Shown here one piece after another: positions 39,094-46,696 of a stretch of DNA of 64,000 nt (position 1 is its first letter; each line of letters opens with the position of its first letter). Location: positions 1 through 64,000 of the forward strand of contig NZ_JAATUR010000013.1 in NCBI RefSeq assembly GCF_011881725.1. Reading direction: 5' to 3'. The translations under genes and the position numbers were made by a program. Source of the stretch: Escherichia coli (GTDB taxonomy: Bacteria; Pseudomonadota; Gammaproteobacteria; Enterobacterales; Enterobacteriaceae). The notes under the pieces were generated by a model. That model ran no database searches, was not told the origin of the DNA, and saw only the letters and a program-made list of their open reading frames with translations.

Positions 39094-39288
39094 TTACTCT
39101 ATTACTCCAGCAAACCTATATATCTTGCGTGATGCCCATTTATTTGGGCAGGATTTAATATCAGGATCTGGAAAATCTGGTCTGTATTTCTGGCCAGTCC
39201 TCCTGTTTACGCTGTTCCAGCGAAGCACCGTCGATATTGAAACGCCACAGAATTCGGCGACTTGTTTTGTTGTCATTAAGTTGTTCAT
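39094..39288 (-). CDS. Excisionase-like small DNA-binding protein
   Basis: A 64-residue protein with an N-terminal helix-turn-helix (MTTKQVAEFCGVSISTVLRW) followed by a basic region (NRRTGQKYRP, NKWASRKIYRF), the layout of AlpA/Xis-type phage proteins. ATG at 39288 has GGAGG eight bases upstream; a long in-frame extension runs through yfdR and is not real. It is the last gene of the leftward block, in the usual xis position relative to int. Function as excisionase is inferred. Confidence 0.75.
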   Translation of the reverse strand: MNNLMTTKQVAEFCGVSISTVLRWNSVNRRTGQKYRPDFPDPDIKSCPNKWASRKIYRFAGVIE

Positions 39289-39322
39289 TGCTGCCCCTCC
39301 AGTGATTGTTCGGTTGAAAGAC

Positions 39323-39859
39323 TCATGCGCATGTGCGTAACTCCGATAACTCGTTAAAGCGCTCCATAAACATCCCGTAGGCATGGCTCGGAGCCAGTGG
39401 AATAACTTTGAACATCTCTGTTGCCGGGATGCCTTCCAGTACAGGCCAGAAAGAGCCATCATCAAGTCCGAGATCGCGGCGTTCGGTTGCCAGCATGATG
39501 AGATCGGCATATTTCACAGGTGTGCTCATAACCGGGGGTAACCCGTATTTCTCACGGATTACGGCGTCTATTTTTTCTTCCATCCGTTTATAATCAGGAA
39601 GAAGGCGTTTCAGTGGAGCCGGGATGTCCTGGCAATACGCTTCTGTTGCATCATGCATTAACGCTTCAAAAGCAAATTCCTGCGGTACCAGCTGGCTGCA
39701 AAGCACCGCATGCTGGGCGACGCTGTAGAAGTGTGAAAGATGTCCTGCAAAGCGACAGATATTTGAAAGGGAAACCGCGATATCGTTAATCACGATGTCG
39801 TCTTTATTTATCCTGTCATAATAAAAATGCTTCCCAGAAAAAGTTTTAATAAATGACAT
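39323..39859 (-). CDS. yfdR: HD-domain nucleotide phosphohydrolase YfdR-like
   Basis: A 178-residue HD-superfamily protein, nearly identical to CPS-53 YfdR as I recall. The HD motif appears as FAGHLSHFYSVAQHAVLCSQL with the metal-binding HDATEAYCQDIPAPLKRL. Relatives hydrolyse (deoxy)nucleotides; YfdR has been linked to interaction with DnaA and nucleotide hydrolysis. The start MSFIKTFSGKHF at 39859 gives the family length. Confidence 0.9.
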   Translation of the reverse strand: MSFIKTFSGKHFYYDRINKDDIVINDIAVSLSNICRFAGHLSHFYSVAQHAVLCSQLVPQEFAFEALMHDATEAYCQDIPAPLKRLLPDYKRMEEKIDAVIREKYGLPPVMSTPVKYADLIMLATERRDLGLDDGSFWPVLEGIPATEMFKVIPLAPSHAYGMFMERFNELSELRTCA

Positions 39860-39987
39860 TTTGTTCTCCACGTTATTTGCGCTGCACCGCACTGAATTCT
39901 GGTAAAAGGAAGCCCTCACCATCCGGCGATTATTGAGTTAATTACGTTTCCATAAATGCCCCCGCAGGGGCATTTGCAGTAATCAAA

Positions 39988-40812
39988 TCAGGCGGTGAAA
40001 GTACCAATAAAGGTTTCTACTTTGCTGTCTTTGAATTTCTCAACAAGCAGATCGCGAAATTCGTTAGCCATTTCTTCCTGCACAGCCTCCAGCTGAATAA
40101 TGCGCAGAACAAGTACAGGACGATCGCCAGTGATAATGCTGAGGCGTAATTTAAAAGAACGTTCTTTCAGACCTTCAAACGGAACGCATTTAAATTCAAA
40201 TGCCACTGGCATAATGTCTTTGGTCTTCGCTTCGACAGACTCCATCAGGGAGCGTTTGCCGCTGAAGTCATTATCTTCAAAATCAGCGGTCTGGTTTGCT
40301 TCAATCGTGATTTTACGGACAGCCGCAGCCGATTTTGTTGCCTGGATAGCGTCACCATTAGCATCAAAACCCACAAGGTAGTCGGCCCAGTCTTCAATCC
40401 ATTCTGCCAGTGACTTCTGGGAGTTACGCTCGCTGTTAACAGACAACAGTGCAGAGAACGGTGCTGTCTTTTTCAGTTTGAGAGTGGCGGTGTTATCTGC
40501 GTGACCTGGTTCATCAATAGTACCCAGGTTAAGCACACTGACGGCACGCATATTATCAGCATCGATAAAGCAGCGGGTGCCTTCATCTGCAAGATCTTTA
40601 GAATAACGGGTAAAGTCATCGATGCTGGCAGTGGAAAGCGCACCACGGAAACGGAAGCGATTTAAATTAAATTTTTCCAGATCATGAATGCGGAAATTCT
40701 CAGGCAATGCCACAGCATCGGCACCAATCTTACTGATAATTTCATTAACACCCTGAGCAGAAATAAGAGCATGGATTTGATTAATTGCGGTTGCGTCTAA
40801 GTTCTGAGACAT
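39988..40812 (-). CDS. yfdQ: DUF2303 protein YfdQ-like
   Basis: A 274-residue protein ([20 protein letters not shown]...) of the DUF2303 family found in lambdoid early left operons. Function is unknown; the sequence is mixed alpha/beta without catalytic motif that I can see. It follows yfdP by 65 bp on the same strand, in the P_L operon. Confidence 0.9.
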   Translation of the reverse strand: MSQNLDATAINQIHALISAQGVNEIISKIGADAVALPENFRIHDLEKFNLNRFRFRGALSTASIDDFTRYSKDLADEGTRCFIDADNMRAVSVLNLGTIDEPGHADNTATLKLKKTAPFSALLSVNSERNSQKSLAEWIEDWADYLVGFDANGDAIQATKSAAAVRKITIEANQTADFEDNDFSGKRSLMESVEAKTKDIMPVAFEFKCVPFEGLKERSFKLRLSIITGDRPVLVLRIIQLEAVQEEMANEFRDLLVEKFKDSKVETFIGTFTA

Positions 40813-40877
40813 AATAAGTCCTCACTATATAAAGATATTCAGTGATGAGATAAATAATCAGTTAATTAAGAACGATA

Positions 40878-41240
40878 TTAATGACCTGCTGCGCGGAGTT
40901 TTCCGTCAGGTTCACCGGCAAGAGTCAGTAATTGTCCCTGGTCTTCCTGCAGAATTGTCAGGCGACCACCGCGATTGACATACATCGGCGTTTCGGTGGT
41001 GTCTTCTTCGGAAATTTTCCCGCGGTTAGTCGGGCGAATATATGAGAGTTTGTGTTTGATTTTCACACGGTTCTCATCAAATGGTTCGATTTCCAGGTTG
41101 AGTGAGACCTTCCCTTTGGTTTTCGTGTTCATCACACCGGAAGCGACTTCACTGAGAACTGCGCCGATTTTGGTTTCAAATACGCCGCCGTCCAGCTCCC
41201 CGATAAATGCCTGCACATCAGTACTGCGTTCGCTAGCCAT
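40878..41240 (-). CDS. yfdP: YfdP-like phage protein
   Basis: A 120-residue protein (MASERSTDVQAFIGELDGGVFE...) matching YfdP of CPS-53. Unknown function; acidic N-terminus and a beta-rich middle. The start at 41240 has GAGGA eight bases upstream. The in-frame extension to 41558 would run through the structured element and is rejected. Confidence 0.88.
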   Translation of the reverse strand: MASERSTDVQAFIGELDGGVFETKIGAVLSEVASGVMNTKTKGKVSLNLEIEPFDENRVKIKHKLSYIRPTNRGKISEEDTTETPMYVNRGGRLTILQEDQGQLLTLAGEPDGKLRAAGH

Positions 41241-41288
41241 TTTGCTGTTCCTCATCATATCGACCCTGCAAGGTCGGTTGGTTTCTCC

Positions 41289-41510
41289 ACAAAACAGAGA
41301 AGAACACCTGCGGTGGCAGCCGCCCGGATGGATTGGGTTATGAGCCCGTCGTCCGGTGATGCTCTTCTCTGTTTTGTAAAAAGAGCGGTACCAGCTGGAA
41401 GCAAGGGTATAAGCTGGTACCGCCAAGACTACACACAGCATAAAGTTGTGGTGCCGGGTGCCTCCCGGTGCCTGGCGAAGGTTGCACACCAGGCGGGTGG
41501 GTATCCACAG
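41289..41510 (+). ncRNA. Highly structured non-coding element, C4/isrK-like candidate
   Basis: Three successive inverted repeats: a perfect 15-bp pair ACAAAACAGAGAAGA (41289–41303)/TCTTCTCTGTTTTGT (41363–41377) enclosing smaller hairpins (GGGTTATGAGCCC); a perfect 12-bp pair GCGGTACCAGCT (41385–41396)/AGCTGGTACCGC (41412–41423); then CCGGG-TGCC-TCCCGG near 41456–41470 and CCTGGCG ... CACCAGGCGGG. The last part recalls the phage C4 antisense RNA family. The 468-bp gap 41241–41708 has no supported protein gene. Confidence 0.45.
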
Positions 41511-41708
41511 AAGGTCGACTGTCAGCCTCAACCTTAACCCGCGTGCGCTGAGCCGCATTCACCACAACGCTAAGGATTCTCTCTGGTTGAAAATACTTAG
41601 CTGTTATGTGCCTGCTTTTAGCCACATCAGGCGAGGTGGACCTAGTTATTCCCCAACAACAAGGATTCGGTTAATCTGGTTATCCCCAACAACGCAAAAG
41701 GAAAAGAA

Positions 41709-42143
41709 ATGTCCGGTAATATCTATACGCTGTACAAATCCCACTGTGAAAATGTTGGAAAGTATCGGGGCATTGAAATCAGTGGGGTAGTGTCATCAGT
41801 CGAAATAAGCAAAGTTGAATCAAGGGCAACATTACTTACTCTTTTGGACCTTGTCTTACATGAGCACCGGAAGAAATTCGGCACTCCCTATAATCAGTTG
41901 AATGGGAAAAAGGCTCTGGTTCACCTTATTCTGATGAAGCATCACTGGATGCCAAAACAGATTAATGAGATGAAATTTGATGAACTTCTTCTTTCAATTC
42001 AGGATGAACTCACACTTGATAAAATAAGCGTAACCGCCCAGAAATTTTTAGATTATCGAGACTGGAGATCACAAATTCATCACTTTGATGATTTTGACGA
42101 AAATGAATGGGATCCTAATTTGTCTGCACAATATCTAAAGTAA
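41709..42143 (+). CDS. Unrecognised 144-aa phage protein
   Basis: Reads MSGNIYTLYKSHCENVGKYRG..., ending DPNLSAQYLK. Predicted mostly helical, acidic C-terminus, no membrane segment, no motif that I recognise; similar proteins are annotated in enterobacterial prophages, possibly the ECs1072 group, but I am not sure. ATG at 41709 follows AAAGGAAAAGAA. It is transcribed against the surrounding P_L operon, the place where lambda carries sieB, so an accessory (moron) role such as exclusion is conceivable but unproven. It overlaps the next gene tail-to-tail by 29 bp. Confidence 0.75.
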   Translation: MSGNIYTLYKSHCENVGKYRGIEISGVVSSVEISKVESRATLLTLLDLVLHEHRKKFGTPYNQLNGKKALVHLILMKHHWMPKQINEMKFDELLLSIQDELTLDKISVTAQKFLDYRDWRSQIHHFDDFDENEWDPNLSAQYLK

Positions 42144-42321
42144 CATTCTGTGATAAAACCGTGATTTCCTGATCCAGTTTTTTTAAGGAGTCTATTGTTT
42201 CCTGTCGATAAGACAGCACTTCACGAAGCTGGTTTATAGCTGCCAGCTTCTTTGTCATCCACTCATAAATTTCCTCATCTGTGTAGCCAGGCGCGACGAT
42301 TTTGGGTTCTGTTTTGTGCAT
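42115..42321 (-). CDS. Small coiled-coil phage protein
   Basis: A 68-residue protein (MHKTEPKIVAPGYTDEE...) with a helical, probably coiled-coil region (INQLREVLSYRQETIDSLKKL). ATG at 42321 follows GAGGAG at 7 bases. First gene of the P_L operon after the cI terminator. No function recognised. Confidence 0.75.
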   Translation of the reverse strand: MHKTEPKIVAPGYTDEEIYEWMTKKLAAINQLREVLSYRQETIDSLKKLDQEITVLSQNVTLDIVQTN

Positions 42322-42382
42322 TTCACATCTCCTCAAGTTATCAGTTACTTGTTGATGGGGACCAGATTGTTAAAGAGCTAAG

Positions 42383-42408
42383 CGTCCTGTAGGGCGCTTT
42401 TTTGTTGC
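42383..42408 (+). terminator. Hairpin with T-run between the P_L promoter and first left gene
   Basis: Stem AGCG(TCC)...(GGG)CGCT followed by T6 on the plus strand. It could end rightward transcripts from the 144-aa gene. Because it sits in the P_L leader it might also matter for antitermination; no boxA/boxB was identified. Confidence 0.5.
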
Positions 42409-42488
42409 TAACGAATCATCCTGGACTTCATATGCCCCAGGCGGCTACTTCGTGGGCGTCCTGCCTGTTCGTTGTTTCTCTTGGGTAC

Positions 42489-42516
42489 ATTATGTATCTC
42501 AAAGGTACATTGTCAA
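42489..42516 (-). promoter_or_regulatory. P_L promoter with operator O_L
   Basis: On the minus strand TTGACA (42516–42511), 16-bp spacer, CATAAT (42494–42489). A 17-bp operator-like site TGTAC-CTTTGAG-ATACA (42509–42493) fills the spacer. Promoter of the leftward early genes. Confidence 0.8.
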
Positions 42517-42520
42517 GTAT

Positions 42521-42543
42521 AAAAAAACCTGCCGAAGCAGGTT
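42521..42543 (-). terminator. Terminator after the repressor gene
   Basis: Stem AACCTGC/GCAGGTT with TTCG-type loop followed by T7 on the minus strand, 13 bp after the repressor stop. Confidence 0.9.
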
Positions 42544-42555
42544 CATAAACATTGA

Positions 42556-43230
42556 TTAGGCTTTGATTTTGTATCTTCTTGGTTTTCCTGAGAAAATCAC
42601 TGTACCAATTATAGAGCAATTACCGTTGATCTTAATGTAAGGCTCAGGCCAGTTTGGGTTTAACGCTTTGAGATAACGTTGTGTCCCATCTTCTATTAAC
42701 CTTTTGAAGGTGGTTTCACCTGTATCGTGCATCAATGCAATAACGTCGTCACCGTGGCAGGCAGGTACTTCAGGATCGACAAAAATCATGTCTCCCGGGC
42801 GGTACTCATCAATCATTGAATCACCTATCACCCGCAAGATATAAGTCATTTCCCCACAGGGTACAGGGCAGGGATACGTTTCTGCTGTGCTCAAATCAAC
42901 CTCAGAATATCCAACTTCTTTCCATGCTCCGGCCTGTACCCATGATATGACAGGGACTAATGTGATTTGTTTATTAGTGATTGAAACATCAGGTTTTTTT
43001 GTGATGTTCGTTGTCTGGTGTTCTTGATCGAGCCATCCGACAGGTAGGTCGAAACATTTTTCGATGTGTCGTGCCATGCTGTCACCGATATTTTTAGTAG
43101 CACCATCTCCCATAAACCTGCTGGTCTGGGTTGGCTCGCGATCAATCATAGTGGCAAAGGAAGAATTCCCGCCAACACCATCTCTCAGTTTTCTGGCGTT
43201 AGACCGCCGGATGTCATGGATTGTTTTCAT
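42556..43230 (-). CDS. CI-like prophage repressor (S24/LexA family)
   Basis: A 224-residue repressor. The N-terminal helix-turn-helix region is about residues 1–65. The C-terminal S24 peptidase domain has the autocleavage pair A100–G101 (SWVQAGAW), the nucleophile S138 (VIGDSM) and K176 (ETTFKRL), so it should respond to RecA in SOS. Its -10 box lies six bases before the ATG, so the P_RM transcript is probably leaderless as in lambda. Divergent from the Cro–Q gene across paired operators. Confidence 0.93.
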   Translation of the reverse strand: MKTIHDIRRSNARKLRDGVGGNSSFATMIDREPTQTSRFMGDGATKNIGDSMARHIEKCFDLPVGWLDQEHQTTNITKKPDVSITNKQITLVPVISWVQAGAWKEVGYSEVDLSTAETYPCPVPCGEMTYILRVIGDSMIDEYRPGDMIFVDPEVPACHGDDVIALMHDTGETTFKRLIEDGTQRYLKALNPNWPEPYIKINGNCSIIGTVIFSGKPRRYKIKA

Positions 43231-43236
43231 AACGAA

Positions 43237-43318
43237 ATTAAAACCCTTGTACCGTTAAGGTACAAGTATCTTGAAGGTTCATTTCAATCATGTAATATGT
43301 ACACCGGAGGTACATATT
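43237..43318. promoter_or_regulatory. P_RM/P_R region with operators O_R1 and O_R2
   Basis: Two 17-bp palindromes TGTAC-N7-GTACA: 43248–43264 (N7 = CGTTAAG) and 43298–43314 (N7 = ACCGGAG). P_R reads TTGAAG (43271–43276), 16 bp, TAATAT (43293–43298); the second operator covers its -10 edge and the Cro–Q ribosome-binding site. P_RM reads TTGTAC (43265–43260), 17 bp, TTTAAT (43242–43237) with the first operator between. Confidence 0.85.
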
Positions 43319-43320
43319 GT

Positions 43321-44028
43321 ATGAAAGCGTATTGGGACTCTTTAACCAAAGAACAGCAGGGCGAGTTGGCCGGAAAAGTTGGCTCAACACCTGGCTACTT
43401 ACGGCTGGTTTTCAATGGCTATAAAAAAGCCAGTTTTGTGCTGGCTAAAAAACTTGAGCAATGCACGTCAGGTGCAATTACGAAATCTGACTTAAGACCG
43501 GATAACCCGACATTGAATAAATTGAGTGAAGAAACCCGGCTACAGATTATTCCTTACCTTGTGAATTTTGCCTTTGCTGATTATTCCAGGTCTGCGGCAA
43601 GTAAGGCTCGTTGTGAGCATTGTGCTGGTACTGGATTTCATAATGTATTGCGCGAAGTGGTGAAACACTCCAGAAGCGGGGAATCTGTTATCAAAGAAGA
43701 GTGGGTGAAGGAACTATGTCAGCATTGCCATGGTAAGGGAGAAGTCAGCACAGCGTGCAGAGGGTGTAAGGGTAAAGGTATTGTCTTGGATGAAAAAAGG
43801 ACCCGGCTTCATGGCACACCTGTTTATAAGATTTGTGGGCGTTGCAATGGAAACCGGTTTAGTCGTTTACCAACGACACTGGCGCGGTGTCATGTCCAGA
43901 AGCTGGTACCAGACCTGACTGATTATCAGTGGTACAAAGGATATGCAGATGTCATTGATAAACTGGTTACAAAGTGCTGGCAGGAAGAAGCATATGCTGA
44001 GGTGCAATTAAGAAAAGTGACGAGATAA
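43321..44028 (+). CDS. Fusion of Cro-like (YdaS-type) regulator and Q82-type antiterminator
   Basis: A 235-residue protein in one uninterrupted frame. Residues 1–60 (MKAYWDSLTKEQQGELAGKV...KSDLRP) form a YdaS/Cro-type helix-turn-helix. From about residue 61 (DNPTLNKLSEETRLQIIPYL) it is a phage 82-type antitermination protein with DnaJ-like zinc fingers: C98-x2-C101 (CEHCAGTG), C133-x2-C136 (CQHCHGKG), C146-x2-C149 (CRGCKGKG) and C172-x2-C175 (CGRCNGN). In lambdoid phages cro and Q lie kilobases apart, separated by cII, O, P and nin genes, all absent here. ATG at 43321 follows GGAGG at 11 bases. Both halves look intact. Confidence 0.88.
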   Translation: MKAYWDSLTKEQQGELAGKVGSTPGYLRLVFNGYKKASFVLAKKLEQCTSGAITKSDLRPDNPTLNKLSEETRLQIIPYLVNFAFADYSRSAASKARCEHCAGTGFHNVLREVVKHSRSGESVIKEEWVKELCQHCHGKGEVSTACRGCKGKGIVLDEKRTRLHGTPVYKICGRCNGNRFSRLPTTLARCHVQKLVPDLTDYQWYKGYADVIDKLVTKCWQEEAYAEVQLRKVTR

Positions 44029-44133
44029 ATGATTTTCGCTGAAGATGGCGACGTAATGCTTGCATTTTTCAAAAAATATGGATAAAATTTTTTCAAAGAT
44101 GGGCTTTATATACCCGACGTTAAGAAAAAGTAG

Positions 44134-44157
44134 AAAACCCGCTGATGAGCGGGTTTT
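44134..44157 (+). terminator. Terminator after the Cro–Q gene (possible t_R')
   Basis: Stem AACCCGCT/AGCGGGTT followed by T5. It lies about 105 bp after the Q stop, where lambdoid phages have P_R' and the Q-sensitive terminator. The 415-bp gap 44029–44443 holds no supported gene. Confidence 0.88.
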
Positions 44158-44443
44158 TGTGCTTTAAATAGGGTAATAGAGATGTTGAATCTCATTCCGG
44201 GATTCATGTTTGTTTACTTATTATTTATCGGGTGACTTTGCCTGATGTTTAAAATGTTTTCTTCCAGTACTATGTCCCTAGATACAATGAGTCTGCATAT
44301 TACATTATTAGCAGAGCTATTACGGTCAAAGTACAGCATAAGCTTTTAAAGCCAATCAACCAGTCATCAAGACAGACGGGGTTATTCATGAAAACTCTCC
44401 ATGTTTGATTCGATGGGGCCTGAAATTAAAGCTTTAATATAGC

Positions 44444-44656
44444 TCATGAAAGGTAAACATTGGCAGCTGAAGGGCCACGCAGACCATTTATCCGGCAAAA
44501 TTCCACGCGTAATCCGGTGGTAATTTCTTCTGCATCGCGGAGATTGAGCGCTGAAACATGAAGCTGGACATCGATACGACCATCGGATGGGGTGATAAGA
44601 CCCTTGCCGCTTTTGCCGTCAAAGGTTTTGACAATTCCTGTCATTTTACGGGACAA
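44444..44656 (-). CDS. cspF: Cold-shock-like protein CspF
   Basis: A 70-residue CspA-paralogue of the divergent CspF/CspH type ([20 protein letters not shown]...). The RNP1/RNP2 aromatic residues of CspA (KGFGFI, VFVHF) are replaced by KGLITP and VQLHV, so nucleic-acid binding is doubtful. Same position as in Qin, between Q and cspB, opposite strand to the late genes. Confidence 0.93.
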
Positions 44657-44956
44657 AAAAATTCCTTAATACTGATAACTGGGCGCACTATACACACGTT
44701 CCTGAAGAAAGCTATAGTTTTTTGATGGGGTTGAAGATGGCTGGATGTCTAAAATAAACATTGCTTCATATGTTCAACTATGCGTTAATGATTGCGTCGG
44801 TTTGAAGAACAGACGATATACGAAGTAGTTTACTAAAGCAGTTCTCATTTCAGGTGTTATTCACTTATTCCTTCTTTGAGTCTCTCCAATTAAGTACGAA
44901 GTCGTTTCTGTTATACAAGCCATTTATGCCGAAAGGCTCAAGTTAAGGAATGTAGA
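44657..44956 (+). promoter_or_regulatory. cspB promoter and long cold-shock 5' leader
   Basis: The 300-bp gap between divergent cspF and cspB. The segment TATGCGTTAATG (44781–44792) recurs before cspI as CATGCGTTAATG (48248–48259), suggesting a shared promoter or cold-box element. A long leader with TAAGGA five to ten bases before ATG is typical of cspA-family mRNA thermosensors. Confidence 0.6.
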
Positions 44957-45172
44957 ATGTCAAATAAAATGACTGGTTTAGTAAAATGGTTTAACGCTGA
45001 TAAAGGTTTCGGCTTTATTTCTCCTGTTGATGGTAGTAAAGATGTGTTTGTGCATTTTTCTGCGATTCAGAATGATAATTTTCGAACCTTATTTGAAGGT
45101 CAAAAGGTTACCTTCTCTGTAGAGAGTGGTGCTAAAGGTCCTGCAGCAGCAAATGTCATAATTACTGATTAA
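44957..45172 (+). CDS. cspB: Cold-shock protein CspB
   Basis: A 71-residue RNA-binding cold-shock domain protein ([20 protein letters not shown]...) with intact RNP1 KGFGFISP and RNP2 VFVHFSA. In K-12, CspB is strongly cold-induced through its 5' leader. Qin-type late region. Confidence 0.95.
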   Translation: MSNKMTGLVKWFNADKGFGFISPVDGSKDVFVHFSAIQNDNFRTLFEGQKVTFSVESGAKGPAAANVIITD

Positions 45173-45283
45173 AATTCATAGTTTGTCTGTATACGATAAC
45201 GAAGAAGGCTGATGCCTGAGTGGAGATACAGACAGAGTGGTGAATATTGGATCTCTTTAATAAATAGTAAGGAGGTCCAATAC

Positions 45284-45319
45284 ATGAAACAATGGCCAGC
45301 ATATTTGGCAATAACTTAA
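45284..45319 (+). CDS. Putative 11-aa leader-type peptide after cspB
   Basis: ATG AAA CAA TGG CCA GCA TAT TTG then GCA ATA ACT TAA encodes MKQWPAYLAIT. It is preceded by a near-perfect Shine-Dalgarno AAGGAGGT (45269–45276) with 7-base spacing, the strongest in this gap. The 363-bp stretch 45173–45535 has no other supported gene. It could be a small protein, a leader or chance. Confidence 0.4.
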   Translation: MKQWPAYLAIT

Positions 45320-45453
45320 TCAGGAAAAGTATGCTAACCATTGTGGTGAAGTGCAGGTTTGCTGCATGAATAGTTTTACAGCAGAAGCTAACTGCTGGCA
45401 TAGCAAAACAAAGTGCGTAAGTGGATGACTCCCACAAAAAGTACCACAATATT

Positions 45454-45476
45454 AAACCCGCTCAGGCGGGTTTTTT
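45454..45476 (+). terminator. Terminator after the cspB transcript
   Basis: Stem AACCCGC/GCGGGTT with short loop followed by T6. Confidence 0.9.
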
Positions 45477-45535
45477 ATTATCTGCTTTAAATATGTTATT
45501 AAAATATAAAAAATACTTGTTACGAATAAAATCAA

Positions 45536-45706
45536 TCAAGCTACAGCTTTAAGATTTGTCTGGAATACTTTGTTGCAATGAGGGCAGATCAAAAGGGCAC
45601 CTTTTTGTACTCTTGAAAAACTGTGTTCTGACTCTTGGGTGCAGTTTGGGCAGGAACATTTAACGAGATAATTACGGCGTGATTTTGAGTCTTTACGTTC
45701 TGACAT
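45536..45706 (-). CDS. ynfU: Small zinc-ribbon protein YnfU-like
   Basis: A 56-residue protein (MSERKDSKSRRNYLVKCSCP...) with two knuckles, CSCPNC and CPHC, likely binding one zinc; basic N-terminus. It resembles the Qin small protein YnfU as I recall. ATG at 45706 is preferred over an in-frame ATG at 45757. Function unknown. Confidence 0.75.
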   Translation of the reverse strand: MSERKDSKSRRNYLVKCSCPNCTQESEHSFSRVQKGALLICPHCNKVFQTNLKAVA

Positions 45707-45924
45707 AGGCTTTTCCTGTATAAATGGCCGTATACAGTACACTAAATATGAAAACATATCTCGTATTATTATTTAATATATGATTTTCTTTTAAAATAAT
45801 TACCCACATTTTTAATGTGTCTGTTTTTTAGCGCCGTTGAGAACAACGTTTGCTATAAAAACTAACCCATAGACTCCGATCTTTTCAAACATATTGCACC
45901 ATCTGTGTACATCGGGGTGAGGAT

Positions 45925-46140
45925 ATGAAATCAATGGATAAGTTAACAACAGGTATCGCCTATGGCACATCGGCTGGTAATGCTGGTTTCTGGGCATTGC
46001 AGTTACTCGATAAAGTAACTCCGTCACAGTGGGCTGCAATCGGTGTGCTGGGTAGTCTGGTTTTTGGCCTGCTGACGTATCTGACAAACCTTTATTTCAA
46101 GATTAAAGAAGACAGGCGTAAGGTTGCGAGAAGAGAGTAA
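45925..46140 (+). CDS. essQ: Pinholin EssQ (S21 type)
   Basis: A 71-residue small membrane protein with two hydrophobic segments (about 9–27 and 37–57), matching S of phage 21. MKS-MDKL gives two starts: the longer product (71) is the antiholin, the shorter (68, from the second ATG) the pinholin. It triggers membrane depolarisation that releases the SAR endolysin RrrQ. Confidence 0.92.
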   Translation: MKSMDKLTTGIAYGTSAGNAGFWALQLLDKVTPSQWAAIGVLGSLVFGLLTYLTNLYFKIKEDRRKVARRE

Positions 46141-46144
46141 TCCA

Positions 46145-46696
46145 ATGACACAAGACTATGAACTGGTTGTGAAAGGAGTCCGCAATTTTGAGAATAAAGT
46201 GGCGGTAACTGTAGCCTTACGGGACAAAAAACGCTTTGACGGTGAAATTTTTGACCTGGACATCTCGCTGGACCGTGTTGAAGGTGCCGCGCTGGAGTTT
46301 TATGAGGCAGCAGCCAGAATGAGAATCAGACAGGTATTCCTGGATGTTGCTGCCGGGTTATGTGTAGGGGATGAGCAGTCGCCGGAAAAGCGCCCCATAA
46401 TTTTAGAGGCGCAGAATGTGTGGATAACCTACAAAGGAAAGCTACCGGGAAGAATTACTGGTTCTCTGAAGACGCCACCGACGGCATTGCGGTCAGAAAA
46501 AGATGATATTGAATCGCCCATTGAAAAACTGGAGGGCAGCGTCGCTGATCTGAATAAAAAATTGTCGGTGCTGATCCCTTCTGAAGATGAAAAAAAACGC
46601 CGCGATGAGCAGTTTGCGGCGTTTTACGATTATTGCATTGAAGTTACTCGCAGGAATTTTGTGAAGATTTTTGAGGAGGGTAAATCTCTTCAGTAA
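46145..46696 (+). CDS. ydfR: YdfR-like protein, long form
   Basis: A 183-residue protein (MTQDYELVVKGVRNFENKVA...). The first about 90 residues match Qin YdfR; the remainder is a helical extension ending ...RRNFVKIFEEGKSLQ, absent from K-12 YdfR (103 aa by memory). It lies between holin and endolysin. It overlaps the opposing 86-aa gene by 53 bp. Confidence 0.8.
   Translation: MTQDYELVVKGVRNFENKVAVTVALRDKKRFDGEIFDLDISLDRVEGAALEFYEAAARMRIRQVFLDVAAGLCVGDEQSPEKRPIILEAQNVWITYKGKLPGRITGSLKTPPTALRSEKDDIESPIEKLEGSVADLNKKLSVLIPSEDEKKRRDEQFAAFYDYCIEVTRRNFVKIFEEGKSLQ

Noticed and set aside
41338..41625. A 95-codon minus-strand frame (MAKSRHITAKYFQPERIL...) in the structured element
   Set aside because: Lies across the inverted repeats, Pro/His/Arg-rich, no convincing ribosome-binding site. 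Kept only as part of the non-coding element.
43066..43320. Upstream extension of the Cro–Q frame
   Set aside because: It would read through the divergent repressor gene and the operators; ATG 43321 has its own ribosome-binding site.
45728..45743. Possible LexA box upstream of ynfU (CTGTAT ... ATACAG)
   Set aside because: The half-sites are separated by 16 bases instead of 10 between CTG and CAG, so it does not fit LexA.
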